A stretch of DNA of 64,000 nt from Anaerocolumna cellulosilytica (GCF_014218335.1 NZ_AP023367.1:2729501-2793500); one strand, 5' to 3'; positions 9,315 to 17,422 are shown, counted from the stretch's first letter. A program made the numbers and translations. The notes: generated by a model from the letters alone, not told the origin.

Positions 9315-9717
9315 GCAGCAGAATGCAGAATAGCAACAAGAGTCTTTCCTGAAATATAGAATGTTTTAAGTTTAATAGCCCTTCTGGATTAAAGACAGCA
9401 AGACTACGGGTAAACTTCACGAACCTAAAACGATAAGTTTGGAGATTTGACTCGGGCTGAATAAGTAGATTGGCGCATACTGTCATGTTTGTCAAACCAC
9501 CTGGACTTTTCTACTGAATTTCAGTGGCTTTCAGTCAATATTTACCAGTCGACAGTATTAAAACATGGTACACTAAAATAGGGATAATGCTTGAGGAAGA
9601 TCCGAATATCAGAGATAAAAAAATGATAAAACTACAGAAGACCATTGAAAAGTATACCCTTCCATATCGGAAATGCAAAGGACGTGAAAGGGTATTTAAG
9701 AATTCTAACTAATATAG
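9315..9717 (+). other. Intergenic stretch without a convincing gene
   Basis: No feature is recognised. A 62-codon frame (GTG at 9524 to 9712; lysine-rich, ending RERVFKNSN) has no good ribosome site and no known family. It directly abuts the Gfo/Idh remnant and may be part of the same decayed region. Confidence 0.4.
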
Positions 9718-10179
9718 AAAGAATTAGGTAGGGGCTCCTTATTAGATGTAGGTATATATAATATTTTTTATAGTTCATTTATATTTGGCAAAACTCCTAC
9801 AAATATCTGTAGTTATATATTTATCGGAGAAACTGGAGTAGATGAAAGCGCTTCCGTTATTTTATCTTGTAAAGATGGAGAGCAGGCATTACTTTATAGT
9901 GCTATAAACATTGATACCATAAAATCTGCCAATATTCTTGGAACGAAAGGGAGGATATGTCCCAAATTTTCAAGTGCAGATACTGCTCATATTCTTACTA
10001 ATGGAGTTGAAGAAAAAATACACTTGTCTTTTGAGATAAACGATATGGAGTATCAGGTTAGAGAAGTATTAAAGTGCATGAATGAGGGGAAAATTCAAAG
10101 TGTAATTATGAGTTGGAACGATTCAATTGAAATAATGATAATAATGGATAGTGTAAGAAGCCAAATGAGATTCTCATAA
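9718..10179 (+). pseudogene. C-terminal remnant of a Gfo/Idh/MocA-family dehydrogenase
   Basis: About 153 codons in one frame match the C-terminal half of Gfo/Idh/MocA oxidoreductases: ELGRGSLLDVGIYNI, FGKTPT, GETGVDES, GEQALLYSAI, GTKGRI, then a final helix QVREVLKCMNEGKIQS ... IEIMIIMDSVRSQ. A stop lies directly before it in the same frame (9715-9717), and the N-terminal Rossmann half with GxGxxG is missing, so this is a truncated relic. Several residues usually conserved in the C-terminal half are changed (for example the run ICPKFSS). Confidence 0.75.
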
Positions 10180-10363
10180 TTGTGGTATACGTTTTTTCAC
10201 TGAAGAGAGCTGCCAGATTCGAATGAATAGGACTTTTTAACCTAAAAAAATAATAAATCATAAAATGCTAAAATAGCAGATAACCAAAAATCGCTGAACA
10301 ATCAGAGGTTCGGTGTAACTGAGGTTTTGTATCACTACTATGAGTGATTTAGAAATGTATAAA

Positions 10364-10440
10364 GAGCCGTGTGTAAGGCCCGCATGCATGGTTATGTAAG
10401 AGGAAAAACCTCAGAAAACTAACTTCTGAGGTTTACCTAC
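10364..10440 (+). mobile_element. 3' end of a group II intron (domains V-VI), remnant
   Basis: GAGCCGTG at 10364 and CATGGTT about 15 bases later form a domain-V-like helix with the AGC catalytic triad at its base. A second hairpin (AACCTCAGAA / TTCTGAGGTT, about 10407-10433) fits domain VI. The stretch ends TTTACCTAC followed by TCGATTC, like the 3' boundary of many bacterial group II introns. No reverse transcriptase gene is upstream, so only the tail remains. The tip of domain V is degenerate, and this call is from memory of the motif. Confidence 0.5.
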
Positions 10441-10573
10441 TCGATTCAATGGGTAAAGTCTTTAGAAGTCAATAGAAGACATCAAGGCTTTTGTTAATAA
10501 GTGAAATACCCGCGCAAATAATTACACGTAAAAACAAGTGAATGAACGATAGTAACATAAAAATTATATCGGA

Positions 10574-11290
10574 TTAATCTAATTTACATGTTTCATCGGA
10601 ACAATGCTCATCAGATGATGAGTCGGCTATATACGCTTTAGTCTTAATGTTGTCATAATCTTCTTTCCATGCATGTTGTAATATATCTAAAAATATTTTA
10701 CTGGGCTGTGCTCCTGAAATAGTATATTTGCCATTCACAATGAAGAATGGGACACCTTGAATTCCGATTTTCAATCCCTCAGCTCTGTCAGCTTCAATAT
10801 TCTCGTTATATTTGTCATTTTCTAAAACATCCAAAGCTTCGTCGGCATCAAGACCTATTTCACTTGAAAGTTGAGCAAGTGTTGCGTGGTCACCGATATT
10901 CAGTGAATCAGTAAAGTGAGCTTTCATAATACGCTCCATATATTCTTGAATCTTCCCTTTCTCTTTTGCATAATAAGAAAGACGAAGTGCGTCATATGAA
11001 TTAGTAGGAATCATAGTATCTAATTGGTAATCTAAACCAACTGTTTTCGCTTTTTGTATAAGTTCATTGTTCAATGCTTTTGCTTCTTCAAATGGAATAT
11101 TATGCTTAGTAGATAATATTTGATGAATATCCATTCCTGTATCTTTTTTCGCGTATGAATCTAATTGAAAACCTCGAAATACGACTTCTACCTCTTCTTT
11201 ATGTTGAAACTGTTCAAGAGCTATTTCAAAGTGACGTTTGCCAATATAACAAAAAGGACAAACAAAATCTGACCAAATTTCTATTTTCAT
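10574..11290 (-). CDS. DsbA-family (FrnE-like) thiol oxidoreductase
   Basis: A 238-residue thioredoxin-fold protein with an inserted helical domain, as in FrnE/DsbA-like enzymes. The redox motif is C11-P-F-C14 in SDFVCPFCYIGKRHFE. The cis-proline region reads GIQGVPFFIVNGKYTISGAQP. It lacks a signal peptide, so it is cytoplasmic. An unusual tail after DNIKTKAYIADSSS carries two further cysteines (HCSDETC), perhaps an extra redox or metal pair. The ATG follows AAAGGAG; the frame continues 20 codons upstream without support. Confidence 0.9.
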   Translation of the reverse strand: MKIEIWSDFVCPFCYIGKRHFEIALEQFQHKEEVEVVFRGFQLDSYAKKDTGMDIHQILSTKHNIPFEEAKALNNELIQKAKTVGLDYQLDTMIPTNSYDALRLSYYAKEKGKIQEYMERIMKAHFTDSLNIGDHATLAQLSSEIGLDADEALDVLENDKYNENIEADRAEGLKIGIQGVPFFIVNGKYTISGAQPSKIFLDILQHAWKEDYDNIKTKAYIADSSSDEHCSDETCKLD

Positions 11291-11450
11291 AGTTAAACAC
11301 TCCTTTAATTTTATTCTATTTTGATTCGGATAAACAACAATTATTGTCATTATATTATTTATAATATTTGATAGTCTTAAGTTCAGCAGATTTATTCATA
11401 TTTCAATCAAATAACGGTCTGTAATTTTGCTTTTAAGACAGCTTCTTTGT

Positions 11451-12083
11451 TTAACTACCTATGATTGGCATTGAATATTCGTAGGTTTTGTTGTTTAATT
11501 GTTCTACAATAAAAGCACCAATATCTTCTCTTGAAATATTAAAATTCATTTTTGTTTCACCGAAGCCTACTTTAACGTTACCCGTATATGATGTGTCTTT
11601 TGGAGCCATAAAGCGAACAATTGTCCAATTTAAATTAGATGTGGTAATAATATCTGCGATAGAAATTAGTTCTTTTTTAGCCGTCGGGAATAAGATTCCG
11701 GCTAGGAATCCTGGAACAACGGTGCTAAAGGACTTTTTATCTTTTTTAAAATGAACACTTGGAGTAGACCAATCAATGAGACGTTTAATTCCGTGTTCAT
11801 TCATAGCTTTAAGAAGGTTTTTATGACCTTCAAGAGAATCCATATATTTATATCTTTTCATAGGAATACCAACGCACCAAATGACAGCATCACAATCGAA
11901 TATAGCATTTTTTATATCGTTATAATTACTTATTTCACCTTGTATCGTGGTTAGATTTTCATGCTTGATTGTCAATTTTGATGGATTGCGAAGAAATGCT
12001 TTTACTTCATAACCTTTTTCTAGGGCATGTTGTGCGGCAAATTTACCGATGCCACCTGATGCACCAAATATTATAATTTTCAT
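11451..12083 (-). CDS. NAD(P)-binding NmrA/SDR-a5-like protein
   Basis: A 210-residue atypical short-chain dehydrogenase. The nucleotide loop is FGASGGIGKFAA (Gly7, Gly10, Gly13), followed by a basic AFLRNPSKL strand end, ISNYNDIKNAIFDCDAVIWCVG, and LNWTIVRFMAPKD. The catalytic Tyr-x-x-x-Lys of classical SDRs is absent, as in YwnB/NmrA-like proteins that bind NAD(P)H without clear catalysis. The start is fixed by GGAGGCAATTAT before the ATG. It is divergent from the broken HxlR regulator gene, the usual genetic pairing for HxlR proteins and their targets. Confidence 0.85.
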   Translation of the reverse strand: MKIIIFGASGGIGKFAAQHALEKGYEVKAFLRNPSKLTIKHENLTTIQGEISNYNDIKNAIFDCDAVIWCVGIPMKRYKYMDSLEGHKNLLKAMNEHGIKRLIDWSTPSVHFKKDKKSFSTVVPGFLAGILFPTAKKELISIADIITTSNLNWTIVRFMAPKDTSYTGNVKVGFGETKMNFNISREDIGAFIVEQLNNKTYEYSMPIIGS

Positions 12084-12123
12084 ATAATTGCCTCCAATTC
12101 CATTTTTCTTTACATTCGTAATA

Positions 12124-12538
12124 ATACTATGTATAATAATTATTGACAAGTACAATAATATTTGATAGATACTATTAAATATAATAGTAATGAGGTGTAG
12201 TGTGGAAAGAAAGTACGAAGATGATTATATAGAAAATTGTCCAGTAGCAAGCATACAGAAGATAATACATGGTAAATGGACCATGGTTATCGTATTTTTT
12301 TGAGCCAGGGTACTTTGAGATTTGGAGACTTAGTAGGAAAATGCCACAGGTGACACAGGCAAATCTAACAAAAGAGCTTCGAATGTTAGAAGAATACAGG
12401 GTTATTCACAGAGAAGTATATAAAGAAGTTCCCCCTAAAGTAGAATATTCATTAACGGAGTTAGGTGAGAAATTTTTGCCAGTATTAGAAGCTTTAGAAA
12501 AATGGGCAATTGAATATGAACAATATCAAAATAGTTGA
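12124..12538 (+). repeat. Inverted duplication, copy 1 (HxlR gene with its upstream region)
   Basis: This 415-base unit and 13066-13479 on the other strand are near-identical over most of their length. The shared upstream part begins ATACTATGTATAATAATT and runs through AGTAATGAGGTG. The copies face each other across about 530 bases. Confidence 0.85.
12202..12538 (+). pseudogene. HxlR-family regulator, broken by a 1-base deletion
   Basis: Starts GTG after an ATGAGGTG site and reads ENCPVASIQKIIHGKWTMVIVFF, then hits TGA. Adding one T to the seven-T run restores LSQGTLRFG and joins the downstream frame, which contains the winged-helix part (RKMPQVTQANLTKELRMLEEY) and ends near IEYEQYQNS. The intact paralogue at 13066-13401 has eight T at the same place. 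The frame break follows Cys12 of ENCP, a residue used for sensing in HxlR proteins. Slippage at the run could restore some product. Confidence 0.85.
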
Positions 12539-12744
12539 ACATGCTGATGAACTTTAAATTATAAATCCATTATTATTTTCTATTGCAAATACAACCTCAG
12601 GTATATCATTACCATTTAAATCAAGGATTGATGATATGGGGCAAATATTGCTTAGATAAGAATAAACAGCAAATATTTAAGCTTTCGCATAAATTTGCTG
12701 GAGACTTTTTAAACCCTATATGTTGTTGGGTATGAATTGATTAA

Positions 12745-12770
12745 AAAGAGCCTCAATGGGCTCTTTTTTT
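12745..12770 (+). terminator. Rho-independent terminator
   Basis: AAAGAGCC (12745-12752), loop TCAAT, GGGCTCTT and a T run. It lies about 200 bases after the broken HxlR gene and probably ends that transcript. Confidence 0.75.
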
Positions 12771-13065
12771 AGGTGATGCTTTGTTCATATGGGACTCTGT
12801 ATCCGACACTGTGTTGGGTCAAATTCTGAATCGGATTTCTGGTCAGATTATAGACTTTCTTGGGAATTTCTCTGCTGACATGGGGGGAGGGGCGCAGAGT
12901 CGTTCGAAATGAGTCAGATTTCCGTTGAGGGTTTATACATAATTTCTGTTCCTCGCGGGTATATTGACGGCTTTATTAGCTGGTGCAAGCAGATTGCAGG
13001 TTTGTGCCTTACTGCTTTTTTGCAGGTCACTATCCTAATTTCCGGCATAATGATGATGAAGGATA
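12771..13065 (+). other. Intergenic stretch, possible gene debris
   Basis: About 300 bases with no supported gene. Frames of 70-85 codons exist on the plus strand, but they run antisense through the end of the next gene and match nothing I know. GGTCAGATTATAG occurs at 12841 and again near 13782, a hint of shared or scattered debris. Confidence 0.35.
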
Positions 13066-13401
13066 TTACTTTAACATTTTTTCATATTCGATTGCCCATA
13101 TTTCTAGGGATTTCAGCACTGGTAAAAACTTCACACCCAACTCTGTTAATGAATATTCTACTTTAGGGGGAACTTCTTTATATACTTCTCTGTGAATAAC
13201 CCTGTATTCTTCTAACATTCGAAGCTCTTTCGTTAGATTTGCCTGCGTTACCTGTGGCATTTTCCTACTAAGTTCACCAAATCTCAAAGTACCCTGGCTT
13301 AAAAAAAACACAATAACCATGGTCCACTTTCCACGGACTATCTTTTGCACACTTGATATTGGACAATTTTCTACATAATCTTCTTCAGACATTCTTCCCA
13401 T
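13066..13401 (-). CDS. HxlR-family transcriptional regulator (intact copy)
   Basis: A 111-residue winged-helix regulator. It starts MGRMSEEDYVENCPISSVQKIV, with the conserved Cys of the HxlR redox/aldehyde-sensing group, then GKWTMVIVFFLSQGTLRFGELSRKMPQVTQANLTKELR (DNA-binding helix; only its parts are family-typical) and KVEYSLTELG. The ATG follows AATGAGGTGGCAT. It is nearly identical to the broken copy at 12202-12538. It is divergent from a metallo-beta-lactamase remnant, which may have been its old target; the intact regulator could also act on the NAD(P)-binding gene at 11451-12083, whose upstream region is duplicated here. Confidence 0.9.
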   Translation of the reverse strand: MGRMSEEDYVENCPISSVQKIVRGKWTMVIVFFLSQGTLRFGELSRKMPQVTQANLTKELRMLEEYRVIHREVYKEVPPKVEYSLTELGVKFLPVLKSLEIWAIEYEKMLK

Positions 13402-13479
13402 ATGCCACCTCATTACTATCACATTTTACAGTACCAATCAAATAATAGTGTACTTCTTAGTAATTATTATACATAGTAT
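13066..13479 (-). repeat. Inverted duplication, copy 2 (HxlR gene with its upstream region)
   Basis: Partner of 12124-12538. Similarity covers the coding region and about 78 bases upstream, including the likely operator and promoter. Differences are scattered substitutions plus one extra T in the homopolymer. Confidence 0.85.
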
Positions 13480-13560
13480 GATTCAAAAGTAAAGATAGAA
13501 GAATATAAAGTCTTTTATCACGGTTGCTCCTGAATTAATGGCAGAAATCTAAACTGGACG

Positions 13561-13764
13561 ATGATTTTATGTCATTACTCAAGCTGGACTTGTGCATTGT
13601 TATCTTATTCTAGGGCAAAAAAAGCGATCTTAATTGATACTAGTTATGGATTTGAGGACATAAGGCCTTTCATTCGAAGTATAACGAGTTTGCCAGTTAT
13701 GCTGGTATTGACTCATGGCAATCCTGACCACAGCTACGGAAGCGAATATTTTAGAGATACATGA
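13561..13764 (+). pseudogene. Metallo-beta-lactamase-fold protein, N-terminal fragment
   Basis: A 67-codon piece: CALLSYSRAKKAILIDTSYGFEDIRP, then LPVMLVLTHGNPDHSYGSEYF, which is the metal motif HxHxDH with the second His changed to Asn. It stops directly afterwards at a TGA, and the remaining 150 or so residues of the domain are missing. The ATG has no clear ribosome site. Both the truncation and the changed ligand say it is dead. Confidence 0.7.
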
Positions 13765-14283
13765 ATGTACCAGCCTGACTACGGTCAGATTATAGGCCTT
13801 GACACAAAAGAGGGAAGACAGTTCATCGCTGAGATGGGAGTAAATTTTCTGAGAAGAAAAAGCCTGAAGCCATGGAACATTTTAATAGCAAGGCATTCAC
13901 TGAAAGGAGCCAGCTTCGAATCTTGACTCCACATTTTGTAAAGGACGGAGAATTTCAGCAGAATTATTAAAAGGATAAACCGTTTGACCGAGGGCCTTTA
14001 GACTGCGGATACCAGCATATCTACAAAACAGTTAATATCCAATACTCCGATAAGAGACTTGAGGAATTTTTAGGACACAAAGTGGTACGAATTGATTTAT
14101 AATAAAAGATTATTTCTCAAAACTGTACCCAATGAGAGTGAGAAACTATGAATTAAAGATGAACCAAGTAAGGACAGGTTGACTAAAGTATAATAAAATA
14201 CCTTAATTAGAAATTAATATTTAATGTAATTATGATTTTGTTGTATATTAATATACAAAATTGACTGAAATGGAGTGATTTAT
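13765..14283 (+). other. Degraded coding debris, family not recognised
   Basis: Short coding-like pieces appear in changing frames: QIIGLDTKEGRQFIAEMGVNF, EAMEHFNSKAFTERSQLRIL, TPHFVKDGEFQQN and, ending at a TAA near 14100, PLDCGYQHIYKTVNIQY followed by SDKRLEEFLGHKVVRIDL. They read like one or two former proteins broken by frameshifts. I cannot name the family. The last 180 bases hold only AT-rich DNA. Confidence 0.45.
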
Positions 14284-14571
14284 ATGAATACCAATTTCTT
14301 AACGATATATGAAGTTTCAGATGTTTTAGCATCTGTTCGCGGATTTATCGCGAGTGGCTAATTAAAAGCTATAAAGGTAGGGAAACAATGGCGTATTACG
14401 TGAAAAGATTTGGAAGACTTTATGGGAAGAGGTTCAACCATGCATATAAAATATGATGAAGCAGCTATGGTGTGTAAAGTTTTCTTGTGGGGAAGTATAG
14501 AATATATCAATGAGATGCTATCGATAATAATTTTGTTAAATAAAGAGGATTCAGATGAAGTTAAAGCATGA
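14284..14571 (+). pseudogene. Excisionase/MerR-like helix-turn-helix protein with two in-frame stops
   Basis: From an ATG with a GGAGTG site the frame reads MNTNFLTIYEVSDVLA, then SVRGFIASG, stop (TAA 14359-14361), LKAIKVGKQWRIT, stop (TGA 14401-14403), KDLEDFMGRG and about 45 further residues. The pieces are the HTH_17 fold of excisionase-type proteins (SGELKAIKVGKQWRI is the usual core), and a few codons of the recognition helix also seem lost. It probably derives from an integrated element. Confidence 0.75.
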
Positions 14572-14629
14572 AATATATAAATCAGATGCCGCAATAAATG
14601 AAATTATCTGTATGTATGATGAATTTATT

Positions 14630-14666
14630 AAGTAATATGAATGTTATTTACACATTCATATTACTT
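14630..14666. repeat. Perfect 15-bp inverted repeat
   Basis: Arms at 14630-14644 (AAGTAATATGAATGT) and 14652-14666 form a perfect stem with a 7-base loop. No T run follows on either strand, so it may be an operator or a relic of a mobile element rather than a terminator. Confidence 0.6.
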
Positions 14667-14731
14667 CAAAACGATATAATTCAGGAGGTTTATAATGAAA
14701 ATAGTTGTTAATTAGTAAAAAGGAGTAGCAT

Positions 14732-14836
14732 ATGTTCAAAGCGGAAATAATTAACAACAATGTACAATCTACTTTGGATTTATTGGCTACCATATGGTAT
14801 GAGTATGGTTGTCACGCAATGATTATCTACCTATAG
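14732..14836 (+). CDS. Small or truncated 34-residue frame
   Basis: ATG after AAAAAGGAGTAGCAT; the product begins MFKAEIINNNVQSTLDLLA and ends IWYEYGCHAMIIYL. The ribosome site is good, but the end is abrupt and meets the 3' end of the opposing AraC gene, so this is probably the start of a longer lost gene. A still smaller frame with its own AGGAGG site (MKIVVN, from 14695) precedes it. Confidence 0.35.
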   Translation: MFKAEIINNNVQSTLDLLATIWYEYGCHAMIIYL

Positions 14837-14853
14837 CAGTAACTTTTCAAAAA

Positions 14854-15654
14854 TCACTTGCCTGCCTCTTTCACTTCATTGCTTGTTTTCCTATACTGCA
14901 AGGGCGTAATTTTCATATTTTTCTTAAATACTCTGAAAAAGGAACGTTCATGCTCAAAGCCGCTTTTGTAAGCTATATTACTTATAGTCATATCCGTGTT
15001 TTTCAGTAGATTGATAGCGTATTCAATGCGAAGATGATTGATGTATTGGGTGAAGGTAGTGTGTAATTTTTGGTTGAATAGTCTTGATATATAATATTTT
15101 GTAACATGAAGCTTCTGTGCAAGTATATTAAGACTCAATTCATCAGTGATATGGCAATCAATATAGATTAAAAGTGAATGCAGTACGCTGTGATAATCGA
15201 AGACAGATGCCGGAATGAATCTTATCTTTTCCTGTATAAAGCTCATGTATAATGTAACATAGGAACGGATAATACGACTATTAGCATTGCTCATATGATA
15301 ATATTCTGATTTTTTAATCGCATCTATACAATCAGCAGGTATATTTTTTATTAAAGGAGTTTCCGGAATGTACTTGTCAAGATAAGGTATAAACGCTGTG
15401 GCATATTCCGGTTCAAAAACCTGTACTATCAGCTCACAATCCCTTGATTGGCTAAAATTATGAAGCTGATAGGGGAATATTAGTGCCAGATCTCCACTTA
15501 CAGCCTTATATGAAATATCCTCTATAGTGATAACACAATTACCTGTTAACACATACACAATCTCTATTTGATTGTGCAAATGCGGTGAAAACTCATAATC
15601 TGTAATATGATATCATGTAAAGGGCCATAGACGGTTCTGATAAGATGCTTTCAT
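14854..15654 (-). pseudogene. AraC-family regulator with an in-frame TGA at codon 14
   Basis: An AraC regulator with an N-terminal cupin (HLHNQIEIVYVLTGN, AVSGDLALIFPYQLHNF) and a C-terminal double helix-turn-helix (SLNILAQKLHVTKYYISRLF; MTISNIAYKSGFEHERSFFRVFKK). The natural start is an ATG after GGAGGAATATT, giving MKASYQNRLWPFT, then TGA (15613-15615), then YHITDYEFSPHLHNQ in the same frame. The interruption lies inside the conserved cupin start, where a Trp (TGG) would be plausible. Restart at the TTG at 15579 would remove part of the sensor. It is divergent from the hydrolase gene at 15794, its likely former target. Confidence 0.8.
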
Positions 15655-15793
15655 AATATTCCTCCATAAATATATCATACAATATGAAACAAGGCAGGTC
15701 AATATTTGTCACTTTTATTATATAACATGTCTTAAAAAATACAGGTAGATATGCTATCCTTATTATATCAAATCTGTATTGGAGGTTATATAA

Positions 15794-16969
15794 ATGTGTA
15801 ATAGTACTGTAATTGAAACACCTTTTTTGTGTACGAGAAATGACTTGCGGATTCGGGGAATGCAGTATTTGCCGAATGAAGAGGAAAAAAGTACAAACTA
15901 TCCTGTAATTATTGTCAGTCATGGATTTACAGGTAATTATTTAGGCACAGCAGATTATTGTAGAGCATTTGCACAAATGGGATATGCTGCATTTAGCTTT
16001 AACTTCTGCGGTGGCGGTATTATGAATGAAGATACCAGTGTAAAAAGCGATGGTGAATCCACTAAGAACACAATTTTTACAGAGGTAGAGGACCTAATCG
16101 CCGTAAAAGACTACGTAAAAGAACTTCCATACATAGATAAAACAACACTTATCCTGGCAGGGGTTAGCCAGGGAGGACTTGTATCTGGCCTAACAGCTGC
16201 CAAATGTAAGGATGAAATTAAAAAGCTAATTATGATTTATCCGGCACTTTGCATACCAGACCATGCCAGAAGGGGCTGTCTTGGAGGCTCACAATATGAT
16301 GTTAATGATGTACCTGCAATTATAGACTGTAATAGAACCCAATTAGGAAAAGTCTCTCATGACGCAGTAGTCTCTATGGATGTGTTTCTTGAATTAAGTG
16401 CCTATAAGGGACCGGTACTAATATTGCATGGGTTAGAAGATGAAATTGTTAATTACTCCTATGCTGTACGTGCCAAGGAAAACTATGAGAAAGGACAGTG
16501 CCACCTTCAACTTATTAGGAATGTTGGACATTACTTGAATGAGGAACAAACAGGAAGTGCAGTTGCTTCTATAAAGCAGTTCCTATTAGGACGCAAAGAG
16601 CTACTCACGATTCGTGTAATAATTACAAATATAGAAACGGAATCAAAAGGCGATTATCGAAAATCTATGATTTATTTTACCGGTTATTGTGACACAGAAT
16701 ATTTTCACGGAACTATCTTACCGGGAGGCTGTGATACACAGGATTATTACCTAGATAAGCTTATAGGGATAAGAGCGGATTATACCTTACAGGGTACCGA
16801 TATAGAAGGCAAAAAATGCAATGTTCATATTATCAATCAAAACGTCAATGGAGAATGGAAACCGATAATAGAAACCGATAGTAAGAATCTTGCATGGTTT
16901 AACACTGCTGATTTAACAGCAGTTCTTGAACACAGCAATGAAGGACCAGTGGTAAGGATCTTTGGCTAG
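15794..16969 (+). CDS. Alpha/beta hydrolase fused to a DUF3237-like domain
   Basis: A 391-residue cytoplasmic protein. Residues 1-270 form an alpha/beta hydrolase of the dienelactone-hydrolase/CocE-like type: VIIVSHGFTGNY (oxyanion region), nucleophile Ser125 in GVSQGG, Asp in HGLEDEIVN and His in RNVGHYLNEE. Residues 275-391 (RVIITNIETESKGDY, YFHGTILPGGCDTQDYY, NGEWKPIIETDS and a final TAVLEHSNEGPVVRIFG) resemble a stand-alone DUF3237 domain. A short-ester or lactone substrate is likely but unproven. The ATG follows ATTGGAGGTTATATAA. It is divergent from the broken AraC gene. Confidence 0.85.
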   Translation: MCNSTVIETPFLCTRNDLRIRGMQYLPNEEEKSTNYPVIIVSHGFTGNYLGTADYCRAFAQMGYAAFSFNFCGGGIMNEDTSVKSDGESTKNTIFTEVEDLIAVKDYVKELPYIDKTTLILAGVSQGGLVSGLTAAKCKDEIKKLIMIYPALCIPDHARRGCLGGSQYDVNDVPAIIDCNRTQLGKVSHDAVVSMDVFLELSAYKGPVLILHGLEDEIVNYSYAVRAKENYEKGQCHLQLIRNVGHYLNEEQTGSAVASIKQFLLGRKELLTIRVIITNIETESKGDYRKSMIYFTGYCDTEYFHGTILPGGCDTQDYYLDKLIGIRADYTLQGTDIEGKKCNVHIINQNVNGEWKPIIETDSKNLAWFNTADLTAVLEHSNEGPVVRIFG

Positions 16970-17165
16970 TTAATTAAACAAATACATCCGTCTACACAGT
17001 CACTAAACAACTTCGGAAACATCATGGTTATTGGTTAATTGACTTACCCCTATCTTGTTGAAATAATTTTTCCATCCTAATGGAAGCAACCTTTCTAAAA
17101 AATCCCTTATTTCTTGCTCTCACCTTTGCACATATGTTACAATAAGGTGACTGTTTATTTCAATC
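16970..17165 (+). other. Intergenic, nothing recognised
   Basis: AT-rich DNA between the hydrolase gene and the structured element. No coding frame or clear terminator is seen. Confidence 0.4.
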
Positions 17166-17298
17166 AATAGGTCTTAAATTAACTGATTCCAGATACATGT
17201 GTAAATAATACAAATGGAAGAACAAGTAATTACCTTTTCATTAGTAACAAATGCTTGCCTGGGGTCAGTTAATTCTCAGCAGTTGATGTAGACCTATT
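17166..17298 (+). promoter_or_regulatory. Candidate structured RNA (riboswitch-like) upstream of the DUF1576 gene
   Basis: An outer 9-bp helix pairs AATAGGTCT (17166-17174) with AGACCTATT (17290-17298). Inside it, TTAACTGATTCCAG (17179-17192) and CTGGGGTCAGTTAA (17259-17272) pair over 14 continuous positions, two of them G-T. The interior holds at least one small hairpin (CATGTGT / ACAAATG) and an AAGTA/TGCTT helix near 17224-17257. A 17-base single-stranded stretch (17273-17289) separates the two main helices on the 3' side. The element ends about 125 bases before the TTG start of the DUF1576 gene. It matches no riboswitch class I know. Confidence 0.5.
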
Positions 17299-17422
17299 AA
17301 AAATCCCTAAAGCTGTAAGATTACATCCAACATGGGATAGGAGATATACATAGTATGTCATAGATTTTAGACTAGGATAGAAATAATAGATTTACTAAAA
17401 ATTTTATGGAAGAGGTGCTTTC

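Noticed and set aside
9524-9712. 62-codon frame starting at a GTG
   Set aside because: No ribosome site, no family match, and it sits in a decayed region.
9840-9855. TGAAAGCGCTTCC resembles a catabolite-repression (cre) site
   Set aside because: It lies inside the coding remnant of the Gfo/Idh gene (GVDESAS codons) and not near a promoter.
12202-12538. Programmed frameshifting at the T run of the HxlR gene
   Set aside because: The paralogue with one more T reads normally, so a deletion is the simpler view; slippage stays possible but is not shown.
12909-13195. Two overlapping plus-strand frames of 70-85 codons
   Set aside because: They run antisense through the HxlR gene, have no ribosome site and look like chance.
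14284-14571. In-frame TAA and TGA considered as recoding signals
   Set aside because: Two different stops plus loss of part of the recognition helix fit simple decay; no selenocysteine or readthrough element is seen.
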